A stretch of DNA of 64,000 nt from Candolleomyces eurysporus. Taxonomy: Eukaryota > Basidiomycota > Agaricomycetes > Agaricales > Psathyrellaceae. Under the pieces are notes generated by a model. That model searched no databases and was not told the DNA's origin. It saw only the letters and a program-made list of their open reading frames with translations. The first letter of the stretch is position 1. Each line of letters opens with the position of its first letter. Positions 1 through 11,756 of this stretch are shown piece by piece. A program made the position numbers and the translations under genes. The stretch is from NCBI GenBank assembly GCA_027579435.1, contig JANBPK010001483.1:21262-85261 (forward strand), read 5' to 3'.

Positions 1-998
1 AGCGTCCTGCACGACCACAAAAGCGCGCGCGATAACAATCTGGACCCTCGATTCTCTTCATTCCTGGCGCTGGAGGGAGATGTAATGTCGTGTAATCATG
101 AGCGATCAAAAATGTCGCTGCATCGTGTCCGCCTCGAGGCGTTGATCACATTGTCGACATGCTGTGTTTGTTTCCAAACAAGGATCACTGCGAGTCGCTT
201 CCTGGGTCGCGCAGCAGCCAGTTGACGGGCTTTATGGTGTTTGACCTGGCTACAGGCCGAGGGGTTCTTGATCTAGACGCCTAGAAAGACAAGATATCAA
301 CATCCCCACTGGAGTGAGAATATCAGCGACACTCCCGAGACGGGTGGAGGGAAGCGTGCCAGGTTCCACCGCCTAATTTCCCGTGGTGCCAAGTCTCGAG
401 TGTTATCGTTCCACGATGTCGTACTCGCCTCGAGGCAATGGAACCTCGTTATTCCCAGCGCCGCGGGTACGGAAACCTGGAAGTCGAGAGGCTGCTTTCA
501 GTATTTCGGCCCAGCAAATGAGCCAACAGATTACATACCTGCACTAGTCCATGCACCGCTAGAATACGAAGAACGTCCTTAACTCATAACTAGAACAAAA
601 ACGTGGCCTTTATGAAGAATCAATACAAGATTAGGTGATCATCGCAGTAGGTGTACAATTGAAAGTCTGTTAGTGGGACGAAAGCGAAGAGAACAGGGAG
701 CGAGCACAGTTCGATGGAAAGGAGAGGAGAGGATCAATCGAGAACAAGAGGAATGAATCCAAGGCAGCGTTTTTGAGGAGAGGCAGACGGACAGAGGAAA
801 GCAAATGAGCGAAGATAGATAGCGTATAATCCAATGATCGATCAATGAAAGTAGGGGGGGTATAGAATAACATACAGAGTAGAATTAAAGAATACAGGCC
901 CCGAAAGCAATAGTCACAGATAGATGGATAGATAGATGGGTTAGATTGCTCGCTGGACAGTCGAGCGTGTTAGCGACGACGGAGTATAAGCGCGGGTA
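1..998. other. no gene recognised at left edge
   Basis: I see no convincing coding region in this stretch. The only open frames are short and carry no recognisable motif. The right part, from about 600 to 998, lies just downstream of the stop codon of the next gene and is probably its 3' untranslated region. A short run of gata/gatg repeats sits at about 918-940. Confidence 0.5.
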
Positions 999-1943
999 TC
1001 ACTCCTTTGCTGGCGATATCTGTTCCTTCGGCGACTCGTCCTGAGCATCGGTCGATTTGCTTTCTTTCTCGTTCTTCTTCTCCTCGTAATCTTCACCATC
1101 GACCGAGGAAGGAACATCCTCAGACTTTGGCTCCTCTCCTTCCCTAGTCTTCTCCGCATCCGTCTCGTCTTCCAGGGAAGCCGCATCCTCGAGCTCGTCA
1201 AGCTCCCCAGTGGCCGCCTCCGGCAAGGGGACACTCTCAGGCGCAAGGCTCCCTTCCTTCCCAGCTGGCTCCTTCTCCTTATCCTCTGCTTCCACGTCAG
1301 AGTCTGCGGAAGAGGCGATGCTATCCTCTTCGGCGGAAGCATCCTTGTCCAAATCCACCTCCTCCACACCCTGCGTGACCTCCTTGACCTCCTTGGTCTC
1401 CGGCTGTGGAAGAGGGGTATTCCTCTCGCTAGCCTCTTGATCATCTTGATCACCCTCGGGCGACTGACGGACCTTCTTGGAACGCGAGAGCTCTTCAGAC
1501 TCGTCCCTCTCATCGCGCTCCGTCGAGCTCAAGCGACGCTTCTTCCTTCGCGCAGGGGCGTTGGACGTGGCTGAACATATGACGAACCGGTGGTCGAGGG
1601 GGATGGCGCACGAGCGACACGAGATAAACGCGTTGACAAGAATTGGATGAATTGGGCCGCGTCGATGAGGTGGGCATGCAATAGGGGGTGCAAAAAATCG
1701 TCAATAAACGCGTCCTCTTCTCCTAACCCAACCCATAAAAAAACAGAAATCCATCACGTCAAGACCCCCAACATAATTAATTGAACGAATGAATGAAAAA
1801 AAAGGGGGGTGTGCTTGCTTGACAGCGACAGCGACAACTGCATCTCCAAAAATAAAAAGNCNGCCCTACTCACCATCCTCCTCCCAAGGTCTGTCCGGTC
1901 GCGGTATAACACCATACGAAATCCTTCTAATCAGACTAAACAT
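999..1943 (-). CDS. acidic, NLS-bearing conserved basidiomycete protein
   Basis: Two exons, 1943-1874 and 1570-999, give 213 residues. The start is the ATG at 1943. It opens a short conserved-looking head (MFSLIRRISYGVIPRPDRPW) that splices in phase at a GTGAGT donor (1873) and a TTCAG acceptor. A basic cluster RRKKRR follows at about residues 31-36 and looks like a nuclear localisation signal. The remaining 175 residues are a low-complexity acidic tail rich in Glu, Asp, Ser and Lys, probably disordered. The intron is long for this genome (about 300 nt) and contains two ambiguous bases at 1860 and 1862. I recognise no enzymatic domain. A nuclear or chromatin-associated role is inferred only from the NLS and the acidic tail. 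Confidence 0.6.
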
Positions 1944-3142
1944 ACTATCTTCTCCAGACGATTTCCTTCTAGTGGCTGTTGGCGTTCCTGCTGCTGATCT
2001 TCACGGGCTCGTTCTGCACACCGCGATATTACGTGGCTAAGCCAAGACCTTTCCGACAAGTTTTCGTTAAGCGCTGTCGATACACGACCTGAGCCGGCAA
2101 AAAAGCAAGAGCAAGAGAGGACTCGAGAGGAGGGAACAGTCGACGCAGACCAGACTGTGGGGAAAACAGCAGGAGCAAGGAGAGAGGCCCACTTGGCAGC
2201 GATGATGGGGCGGCAGATCCGACGACGGGGCCACTCAGAGTCAGAGGTCAAATCAAATTTGAGTCTGTTTGGTCCACGTGGCAGCGGACGGATAAACGCT
2301 CGGAGGCAAGCTGTCGCCCTTCTTCCTTCCTCGGTCAGAGGCCGGGTAAGCTGAGGGTCATGCACTTCATATAAAGAAGGAGAGAGGAAGACGACCGACT
2401 GCCTGACTGCCCTATGATGTCCAAGCACTACTGCTGCGAGATCCGTTTAATTTTGCGCAAAGTGCACAGTCAGCCTTACGACACCGATCCCTACCACCGC
2501 TCCACTCCAAGCAATACAACAAACAACAAATGCCATTAAACCCGGAAATAAAAAGTAGAGGTAGAGAGTAGAGACATTGACACGATACCCAAAAATCTCA
2601 TTATTCATCGAGTGAAAAAAAAGTACTAGGCACTAGGCGCGACCACATACAAATTAGCTCATCGTGAGTCAAATATCTATAGGCAAACAAAGAGGCTGAA
2701 ATCTTCGTCACTAAATTATGGAACGTTTTGGGCTCGACCCCCTCGAGGTATATAACGGATGAATGAGGATGGCATTGAGATTGAGCTCGAAAGCATGCGC
2801 GACAGAGTGATATGAGCTTGAAGCCGAAGGATGAAGCAGGCGGAATGCAAAGGGACTGAGGTGGGGGAAAAAGAGAAATCATGGTGAAAAGGGGGGGAAT
2901 CAGCAAGCACACACACACACTCTGCACACGCAACCAAGCAATCAATCCAAAACCATCAAATGAAAAAGGGGAGGGGGAACGGGCAGAAGAAGAATGAGGG
3001 GGTCGACACAAGTCCAAGCCACGCACGAATCGGTAACCATTACAACATACAGGGCACCAGCCCAGCATCCTCCTCAACACAAACACACACTGCCAAGCGT
3101 TGACAGACAACCATCGTCGTGGAGATAGCGATTCATCGCAGT
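1944..3142. other. intergenic: promoter of the acidic gene and 3' flank of the glycosyltransferase
   Basis: No exon is supported here. A long open frame at 2601-3164 on the minus strand is an artefact: it runs out of phase through the glycosyltransferase terminal exon, whose true stop is a TAG at 3145-3143. The region contains an (ac)n microsatellite near 2909-2922 and several poly-purine runs. Confidence 0.5.
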
Positions 3143-5704
3143 CTACTCGACCCAATCCAACCACTCTCCATACATGTTCGGCGTCTCCCCTCTAATATAC
3201 GCCTCAAAGGTCCTCTTCATCACCGTCGACCAGTCCAAGTCACGCTTGTCGTTTCCAGGCGTAGTCGCAAACTCGGGCTCGTCGTTGGCTGACGAATCCC
3301 CGGAGCTCGTGGTCGCACCCGCAGCACCGGCGAGGGCGGCAGCCTTTGCTTTACGCAGATTTTCGTGAGCTATCTGCTCAGTCTTGGCGAACCTCGGCCC
3401 AAGATCTGGAAAGTTTCTTGCAGGGTCAAACGGCTTCCACCTAAACGAGAATCGGACATCCTCAGGTCAAGATTTGCCCCAATAGATCTCGAAATGAGAC
3501 TACTCACCAAAAGTTGTGGAAGTGGTACGAGTACGCTCCCCTAAAGAATCCACGGAACCCAAGAGCCTGCGGCGACCCACTCGTCTGATCAGGCGTATCA
3601 AAGAAGTCCTGGAACCTACACAAAAACCATAAGCCAAACTTCCTCCTACCCAACCCACAAAAACAAAAACCACTCACTTGGTGAAATAAGGCTGAGGCGG
3701 ACGATCCCTCTGATACTCTTCCGTATTCAGCCACGCCGAATCAAACAAGGCATCAGGCAACCGCAGCAAAAGCCCCTGCAGATGCGCATCCTGCGTATAC
3801 CTCGTAACCGTCATCGGATGGAAATCCAGCCCATTCTTCAACGCCGTCCTAAACAAGAACGACCCCAACGCACTATTCCGGTGCATTCGGAGGACCGCCG
3901 TGTTGTAATTCGGTAACCGCGACCACCGGTACGCAAACGCCCCTTTCCAGCCCCACAGCTCCTCCCAATCGCGCAAGAAGATGGTGTCGGCATCGAGGTA
4001 AACCCCACCAAACCGATGGCAAAGGACAAACCGCGCCATGTCGGAGAGGATAACCGAAAGTCGATCATAGGATGATGCAGACTTGGACCCAGTTCGGTTG
4101 AGAATCTCGTCATCCTCCTCCGATGAGCCCGTAGCCGTCGTACTCCCATCAGCAGCGGTAGATGTAACATTCGCAGTCGTCGCCGGTTCCTTCTTCTTGA
4201 CGCTGATGATGTGTCCGCCGGAATTGAACAGGGATTCTTGCAGGGCACGCCATTCGTGCTTGATTTCAGGGATGCCATCAAGCTGCTCCGTCGTGTTCCA
4301 CCGCTTGAATTGAATGATGCCCTTGAACCGCGGGTGCAGGAAGGGTGCCGCCCACGGGCTTTGCTTGAGCTGTTCGAACATGTCGGCTGTCGGGTTGTGT
4401 GCGTTCGCAGCAGGACCAGGATTGATCCACAGCCAAAACTGCGGACGGCAGACTTTGGAATCCGAGGGCCATTCTTTGAGGTGCAGGCCGGTGTTCTGGG
4501 TGTAGAGGAACGACATAAGCGCGAGATACGGCTTGTCTGTGAACGGTCCCGTCCAGAACATATGGAACACTTTGGGGTTTTCGGGGTCGCAGGGCTTCTC
4601 CAGCGTTGCAGTCGGTCGGTAGTCCAGAGTAGGCGACAACACCAGCTGCTCCTCCCACTCTGAGCCAATCTTCTTCGTCAAGCCCTCATCGGGGTCGACA
4701 ACCGCGCCCTTCTTCCCGCCCTGCTTTGTGATTCGTCGCATTGAAGGCTGGGACGGCTTGCGTGGCGGATCGTGGATGGCTGCCCTTTCCGTGGCGTTGA
4801 GCGGCTGCTCCAAGTAGATATACTTCCAATCGTCCATATCCTCGCGCCGATACCGTTGGCCATTGTCCAAGCCACCTCCGATACGAAGGACCTCTAAGCA
4901 GTCCCGAACATACTGCGCACCACGGGGGTGATAATAATAAGGGTAGCGTAAGCGAAAAGGGTGCTGCGTGTCGGGGGTAGGCAAAACGCACCTTGTTGGC
5001 ACTAAAATCACAATGCTTCATAATTTCATCCATATCTGCGACACTCCCTGGAACCGGCCGAGGAGGGTATGCAACGTTGGGCGGATGACTCTGGAGGTCG
5101 AGGTAGACGCGCTTCGGGCCGACGCCATGTGTGTCGACGACGATGTTATCAGAATCAGGGGACAAGTATCTTGAGGGCTTGAGCGCTGGGGGTTTGTGTG
5201 GTAGAGCAGGGTTCACGAGTGTCTCAGTCAGACCAATCTCGAGTGGAACTGGATGGAGGGGATGTTAGGCCGATGGCTACGAACGGAGGATGTTGACTCA
5301 CCAGAGGCGCGACTGGGATAATGGCCACTCTCAATCTCCCACTTCCATATCTGCTGGAGATGTTTGCGATGGAAAACGAGTGTTGGGCCGTCTTCTGTCG
5401 AGTCCGGCCAGTCAGAGTTCCAGTCTGAGCGGCCGAGGCTTTTGGTTACGAGGAGGACGGTGAGGAAGACGGCGAGACAGGCGAAGGAGATGAAGAGGGG
5501 GCCTCGCTTTCTACGAAGCTTGGAGATGCGCAGGGGGTTAAATGAAGCAAGATTGGGGAGGTAGATTCTCAGACGACGGTTGTGGACGCCGGGGATGGGG
5601 ACGAAATAGGGTCGTGTCCACTGGATGGAGGGGTGAGACTTGTGGGAGCGGTCGAACTTTGCATCTGACGCGGAGAGAGGGAGATGCCCTGCCTCCTTGC
5701 TCAT
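3143..5704 (-). CDS. type II membrane glycosyltransferase, GT32-like DXD family
   Basis: Five exons (5704-5302, 5248-4992, 4912-3678, 3615-3508, 3440-3143) join in phase to 766 residues. The first ATG (MSKEAGHL) is chosen because upstream in-frame codons are not ATG. A basic stretch (KLRRKRG) precedes one membrane segment at about residues 69-87, the usual signal anchor of a Golgi enzyme. The lumenal part carries the sugar-transferase signature FGGVYLDADTIFL around residue 528, with the DxD metal/nucleotide-sugar site. Before it comes a segment KVFHMFWTGPF resembling the start of the GT32 (OCH1-like) fold. The C-terminus ends TPNMYGEWLDWVE. Known relatives transfer mannose or related sugars to glycans or lipids; donor and acceptor here are unknown. 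A Ser/Thr-rich insert (about 470-500) is probably a loop. Confidence 0.8.
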
Positions 5705-5824
5705 CGTTGGCTGGAAACAATATCCAGCAGTCGTGTACAAGGGAGATGACCGAACAAAATTGAAATTTCAATGAGACGTGGTAGACATCACAGCCACCAC
5801 TTCACAGCCACATCTATTATTTAT

Positions 5825-7541
5825 CTACTGTTGCTTCTTCTGCAGTCCCTTGGGCAGCTCCTTGACAAACGGCAAAAATTCTCGGCCCTGCATGTACGGG
5901 CGCAGAGGCTCGGGAATAGCAAGGCCCTGTCGAGGTGTCAGATTGTGAAGCCGCATCAAATAAATTGCCCCTACCTCTGGTGTCTGATAGTTCTCAACCA
6001 AGCAGCAGAGTGCCCGCTCCGTCGCACACAACGTCCCGTTCAACATGTGCACGTACACCTTGCGTGTCTGGTCCTTCGTCTTCAGCCCACACCTGATTTC
6101 AAGCCGTCGGCTCTCTGCTCCAGTCAGCACCGGTCCAAACACCAAAAATCGCCCACTCACGATAGTCCGTGCAATTCGAACACGAGACCAACTCCTTGTA
6201 CGCCCTCTGGAAGGGGAACCACGCCTCCAAATCGTGCTTCTGCGCCGCCGCCAAATTCAGCGCACCAGACACAATCCCAACCACTCGGTACCTCAGCCCA
6301 AGGCTCTTGTAAAACTCCTCGCTGTTCGCAAGCATCGTGTCAAACATCTCCCAGCTCTTCTCCGGGTCAGTAATCACAAACTGCTCCACCTTCTCAAACT
6401 GGTGCACACGGAAGATACCCCACATATCCCTCCCAGCCGACCCAGCCTCTTTCCTGAAGCACGTCGAATACCCAGCATACTTGATAGGAAGCTGCGTATC
6501 AGGGCTGTCGAACCATTCGTCCGAATGGAACGCCGAGATCGGCTGCTCCGAGGTGGCAATAAGATATTTCTCGTCTTCTGCGGCGATCACCTTGTACAAT
6601 TCCTCGTCAAACTGTTCGAGCTGCGCGGTTTTGGCCATTTGATCTTTGTTCATGAAGAAGGGTGGTTGGATCTTTTTGTATCCCTTCGAGCGCAGAAAGT
6701 CGAGGCCGTACGAGATCAGAGCTTGGTTGAGGTCGACACCGTCGCCTGTGAGGTAGTATCCACGGTGGCCAGCAATCTTGGCACCTAAACGAACGCTCAA
6801 CGATGTGCCAATAGTTAAGAATAAGCCCTACTCACCGCGATCGAGATCCATAGCGTCGAGACGCAGGAGAACCTCATGGTGAGCGAGAATGCCCTCCCGT
6901 ACGGCGGGCTCTTCAAGGTTTCCGGTAGGGTCCCAGATTCGCAAGAGAGTGTTGTCGTCCTATCGTACGCGTTCGGTCAGAGCTATAGATCAACGGAACG
7001 CCAACGGTTGCCATACCTCAGTCAAGCTGGTAGGAGCGTTCTTTCCAACGATATTGCCGACGGTGGATGCTTTGGCCCTCATCTTGATCTCAAACTCCTT
7101 GGCGTCCTTCTTCAAGTTCTCGACCTGGGTATCGATTTCTTTCTTCTCTGCGACCAAATCGTCTGCGTTTTCCTTGGCCTGGAGAAAACCAGCTGAGTTT
7201 GCAACTAAATCGAGGGATTCGCGCAACTCTCGCACCTTCTTTTTCGCCGATATCTGCTTCTGCACCTCGTTGACCTTCTTCCTCAGCATGTTCACATCGT
7301 AGTCCACTAAACACGAGTACCGAGAGATAGGTAATAAGTTTGAATGAATAGGAGGAAGGATAATCGTTAGCTCAACGCAAACCGATAGAAGTAGCACAAC
7401 TCACTCTTCACCCAATCCGTATACATCTGGATAATCTCGTCGACCAACTCGACCGAGAGCCCTCTCCTCCGCTGCGACTCCCTAATCTCCTCAGCATTNC
7501 CCCCCCTTGTTATCAATGAATTGAAGTAGGTCAAGCGTCAT
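5825..7541 (-). CDS. SES1: seryl-tRNA synthetase, cytosolic
   Basis: Six exons (7541-7405, 7306-7017, 6959-6836, 6784-6161, 6114-5975, 5926-5825) encode about 471 residues, close to the yeast enzyme. It charges tRNA-Ser with serine. The N-terminal long coiled-coil tRNA-binding arm is visible ([14 protein letters not shown], then alternating Lys/Glu helices). The class II core follows, with motif 2 around [17 protein letters not shown] and motif 3 around SRRLEIRCG. The C-terminus is [20 protein letters not shown] with a basic tail. Exon 1 contains an N at 7499 next to a run of seven C (7500-7506). As written the frame is one base too long; dropping the N gives the family-typical [14 protein letters not shown] therefore regard the gene as functional and the N as an artefact. 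Confidence 0.93.
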
Positions 7542-7919
7542 TGCGTCGTCGTCCTTGTTTCCGTTCCTTGATCTTGTGTTTCCAAGCGAAGGTCGCGTTA
7601 TCGCGACAGGCCAGGCGTCGGATATAAGGCAAAGGGAGAATCAGCCTAATGTCAGAAACGCCATGTTCATTCTGGAGAAACAACTGTGAACCTACCCAGT
7701 CCAGTGATAGTTGTGACTAGCAAGGACAAGAACACAGGTCTTTTAAAGGCTTTCAATCTGCCGGTGACTCAATGGAATTTACCGACTTTTTATCGATCAT
7801 CTAGGAGATTAGATAAGCCGGGCGCTAACGGATAAGATCATAGCGCTAGGGGAGTCAAAGCTAACCACGACCGATAGATGCTTTTGTCGCTGCAGTAGTA
7901 CTACGCATGTCAGGAATCC
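7542..7919. promoter_or_regulatory. intergenic, upstream of seryl-tRNA synthetase
   Basis: A stretch of 378 nt between the synthetase start codon and the stop of the SDR gene. It must hold the synthetase promoter and the SDR 3' end. I see no coding potential and no motif that I can name with confidence. Confidence 0.35.
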
Positions 7920-8900
7920 TCACAGTTTCGCCTTTGCCACCATCCCCGTAGTAGTGAGCGCACTTGGAGGAGCAGCGGTAAACCCAGCATCGACAGTCAA
8001 AGCGATGCCTGTAATCCATCGTGACTCGTCACTAGCCAAGAACCGCACAGCCAACCCAGCATCCCACCCATTCCCTTCAGTCTGCAGCAAAGCTCCTTTC
8101 CTCCGCGCTTCACGCACTTCCTCGCTCATTCCTTCGCTATACATCATCGGGGTGTACAGCATTCCTATTGGCCGAGTCAGCTAGAGCACTGGTTCAATGG
8201 CCAAATCTCCACGCACCAGGACAAACACAATTAACCCTAATCCCACTCTCCGCATGATGCGCCGCCATAGCCCTCGTCATATTCAAAATCGCCCCTTTAC
8301 TCGTCGGATAAAGCAGCATCGGGTTCCCGCCCATGAGGCCCGCCACACTAGCCATATTCACAATCGCTCCCCTCCCTCTCTCAACTTGCCCACTCCCTAC
8401 CGCCGGAAGCTCGTTCCTCTCCATCGCAGGCACAGCGTACTTCACCATCAACACCATCCCTAGGACGTTAACGTCCATACCCTTCTTCCACTNCCCCCAC
8501 ATCCACGTCCACCGCGGTACCCGTCGTCCCCCCCGATCCCGACATTATTCACCAGAACATCCAGCCTCCCAAACTTCTCCAACGCCAACTCGACAGTGCG
8601 TTTACACTCTTCGGGTTTCGTCACGTCCATCCGAACAGCAACAGCCTTCCCCTCGCCAAATTCGCGTGTGATCATGTCGACAGTCGTCTGAGCCCAGTCC
8701 GAGTTGAAGTCCGCGCAGACGACGGAACAGCCCGCTTCAGCGAGGAGGATGGCCGCGGCTCTGCCGTTCCCCAGACCAGAGTTGGATTGCGAGCCCGCGC
8801 CTGCGACGATGGCGACGCGTCCGTCCAGTCGGCCGTTGGGTCGGGGCGGGTTGAACGAGTCTGGCATGGAAGTCCGATTTTGATTCTTTGGGGTCGACAT
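7920..8900 (-). CDS. short-chain dehydrogenase/reductase with C-terminal AKL
   Basis: Two exons (8900-8217, 8164-7920) encode about 308 residues. It is a classical Rossmann NAD(P)-dependent oxidoreductase. The glycine-rich cofactor motif GAGSQSNSGLGNGRA lies near residue 35, followed by DVT, NNVG, the catalytic Ser in NMASVAG, and the YPTSK catalytic Tyr/Lys pair. The C-terminus is VAKAKL; AKL fits the type 1 peroxisomal targeting signal. The frame is broken twice close together: a run of seven C at 8528-8534 is one too long, and an N at 8493 adds another base. Removing both gives GTAVDVDVGEWKKGMDVNV, as expected for the family, and the splice phase then fits. Substrate is unknown. Confidence 0.83.
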
Positions 8901-11756
8901 TCAACTGTTTGGGTAAGTACTGTTGCAAGGATGCCAGACCTCCGGGAAACGAGGCCTAGGAGCTATTGAAGGAAGAGAAGAGTGAGTGTCAGGGTTCAAC
9001 GTGTCTGCAATCGAATCCTCGAGGATTCAACTTGCCAGAACCACGTTGTCCGATGTTAGATGAAGGTTCGGTAAAGAGCCCTGTCAAAGGTCCCGAAGGA
9101 TGACATTGATGACAGGCTCGAGCCCGGATCAAGTCATTCAAGTTTCTGCCCCTGGGCCTAGGCGTACAAGATAGACGGGTGCATTCCATGACTGCCGCTG
9201 TCGAACAAGTGCAGACGTCCAAAAGCAAACCTCGAGAGCGATGTTACGAGAATGTTGTTGAAGCAGAGGTTATGGAATCAAGCGGAGATTCGTGGTGTAT
9301 TACAGTGTTGATATAGAGATTCTATCCAGACTCTATCAGCTTCAACTTGCCCTGACTCATCTCTTTCGACAAAATCCCATCCCAAACCACATGAGCTTTT
9401 AAAGAGTTTACGCATGGCACCGAGTCCCATCCACAGCATAGAATGAAGTCCCTAATTTCTCGATTCGTCTTTGTGCGCTGATGCATGCTCCATTGGTCCC
9501 AGAACCCTGGACTGAATGACCTCCAAGACGCCCTTGAACTCGACCTCGATGACTTAAGAGTGGGCGAATCCCACTTCCACTAAACCGAACAGAGCTTGCG
9601 ACGCTGAGCGATTCCGTCAGGAGCTTCTCGACGATCTCCGCTCTGCCCATCATCCGCTTCTCAATCATTGAATCAACGCACCATATCTCATTTCAGTATG
9701 GAATAGGCTCGTGTGTGTCTCTACCTCTCCCCGTCACTTCTGTGTTCAATATGTTCCCATTTGAGCCCTCCAACATCCCTCCGAGCACTCAGAGGAAGAG
9801 TCGGAACAATGGGGGCCTCCTGGAGTTGAACCAAGGTTGACATCATCGCAGATGGAGGCCATTCTGTCCCCTCATTTTCCCCATATAACCTCTTCCATGC
9901 AGGATGAAGAATTTTTGACGACTGGCCGAGTTTTCGAGAGATCGGTTCCTACCCCACAGAATCAAAGGACCGCGACTGGAATGAAGATCGGCCAACCCTC
10001 GCACAGACCGAATTCGATAATTTTATCTTGATAACGACGAGAACTTTGCTCCAGGCCGCTCGAGCGAAATGACACAGATGATTCTGGGGAGTTCGACGAG
10101 GGCCTAGTTAGCATTGAAGACCTACCCCACGACGTTGTTGGTATATCCAGGTTTGAATGATACGAAGTAATGACGCTGCCAGACTTCTTTCAAACTGGAT
10201 GAACCGATGAAAGATACTTGATTTTTATTTCAGAGGCGCTTGGGTGTCAACCATTTGATGTGCTAGAAGGTAAACCGATACCAACGTCATCAGTAAATGA
10301 GTGAAGATCTTGCGAGTGGTTGGAAGGACATGAAATCATAGTGGACAGACCGTCTGTCCACTAAATATTGAAAATGGTAAACTGAATACATACTGAGGGT
10401 AGACTGTTTGTCGTTCTTAAAGGTCAGGGCAGACTTCTCTGAGTACAGGACTGTGCACTGAGTCGAATGGCCGTAGCGTTGCTAGGCATCGACCACAGAA
10501 AAATGAGACTTAACGTCACATTTATGAGGAGAGGCTGTAAGAGAATTGATATCGACAGAGGGAAAGACCGCACGAACGGTCTCCTTCACCCTGCGTACTT
10601 AGGACCGAAATCGTGATGGGATCCAGTTAAGGGAAGAAGAGAAGAAAAATGGTTTGATGTGGTACCTGGATAAGAGGAATAAGCGCCATGGTGGTATAGG
10701 GAAAGGCAGTTGACATACTTGGCACCTAGCATTTGCAGTCCGGGCCCTGACATATTTTCAATAAACAGAACATGAACTCGGGTATCATCTTCAGCCTGGA
10801 AGGAAGAGATGCGGTTAGCATGTATTTCTATTACCTGAGTCCACCTCCACGCGGGTCCGTGCAACCTGATTAAGGGAAATGCCCCACAGCAAATCGGCAA
10901 TGCGAGGGGTTTCAAGGATACTTAAGTTTCGCTCAGTCACGAGATTCCAGGTTTTCTGGGCGTCGGTGTCTTCGAAACTGTCCAAGTTCGTAATCGTTGA
11001 CATCAATATAGTGTATTTTGCACTGCAGTTCCCCCCGATAATTGTGTATCGCTTCAAAGATCTTACTTCTTTTTACTTGGCTTTCCGTCCATTTCGGAAA
11101 CAAGTGTTGAAGTCACCGTCTTGTCAATCCAGGGTAAAGGTTGGACGGGGCAGCATCGGTGGGATGGAGGGCGAATACGATCGAAGTTTCTGTCATCCGC
11201 CAAAGGATCCACCAGCGCCATGCTAATTGTGTTGCTTTTGAGGTCGCCCATATGGCCCAGGCTAGAGACGAGCGGATCCGACGAGGCGCCGTCACTGTCA
11301 TACGGCAATGGTGGGGGAAAACTAAAGGGGATAGTTGCCAGCCAGCGTGCCCACAGAGAATGTCCTGAAAATAGTAGCACGAGGGGCCGGAAGAAATTTA
11401 AGGGGATAGTTGCCGTCCTGAGAATGTCCTGAAAATAGTAGCTGGCTCCCTGCTTCCTATGCAGATCCTTCCACTCACAATGATTCTTGCTCTAGTAAGC
11501 GCTGTCCTCAGGGGAATATATAACAGGGCCCCATTTCCCTGCCAAAGCTCAAGGTCTCCAGACGTGCTCCATCCCAAGTTGCTGCTCGACAGCCTCCACT
11601 TCGAACCTGGTATTTGGACCAACGTCTTTCGTTTTGGTAAGTCGAATCTTCTCTGTTCCGTCAGCTGCTCCCGTACTTGGGGCGACCGTGAAGGAGACCA
11701 CCCAATGTTCAAGCCCTTGTCACAGACCTAGAACGCCGGACGCCCACTTTCAAGAC
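8901..11756. other. gene-poor region with possible gene remnants
   Basis: Nearly 2.9 kb without a gene I can support. Short minus-strand frames at 10586-11057 and 11063-11380 have a protein-like composition (for example SILETPRIADLLWGIS and GHMGDLKSNTISMALVDPL) but no start, no consistent splice signals and no recognised family. They may be remnants of a decayed gene. The last 430 nt contain a direct repeat listed separately. Confidence 0.35.
11324..11440. repeat. imperfect direct repeat upstream of transporter 1
   Basis: Two copies, 11324-11377 and 11399-11440. They share aggggatagttgcc and, after a variable middle, gagaatgtcctgaaaatag. The second copy lacks about a dozen bases of the middle. 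The repeat lies 320-430 nt upstream of the transporter start, so it could be a promoter duplication or mobile-element debris. Confidence 0.7.

Noticed and set aside
2601..3164. A 187-codon open frame on the minus strand.
   Set aside because: It overlaps the last glycosyltransferase exon in another phase; the correct frame ends at a TAG at 3145-3143 and the long frame has no family features.
6045..6788. A 247-codon plus-strand open frame.
   Set aside because: It is the complement of the seryl-tRNA synthetase core exon, which has clear class II motifs.
9780..9870. A tRNA-like piece: the minus strand contains ggttcaactcc, like a T-arm, flanked by ggcctcc / ggaggcc.
   Set aside because: The pairing arms are too close together for a tRNA, and no D-arm or anticodon arm can be folded.
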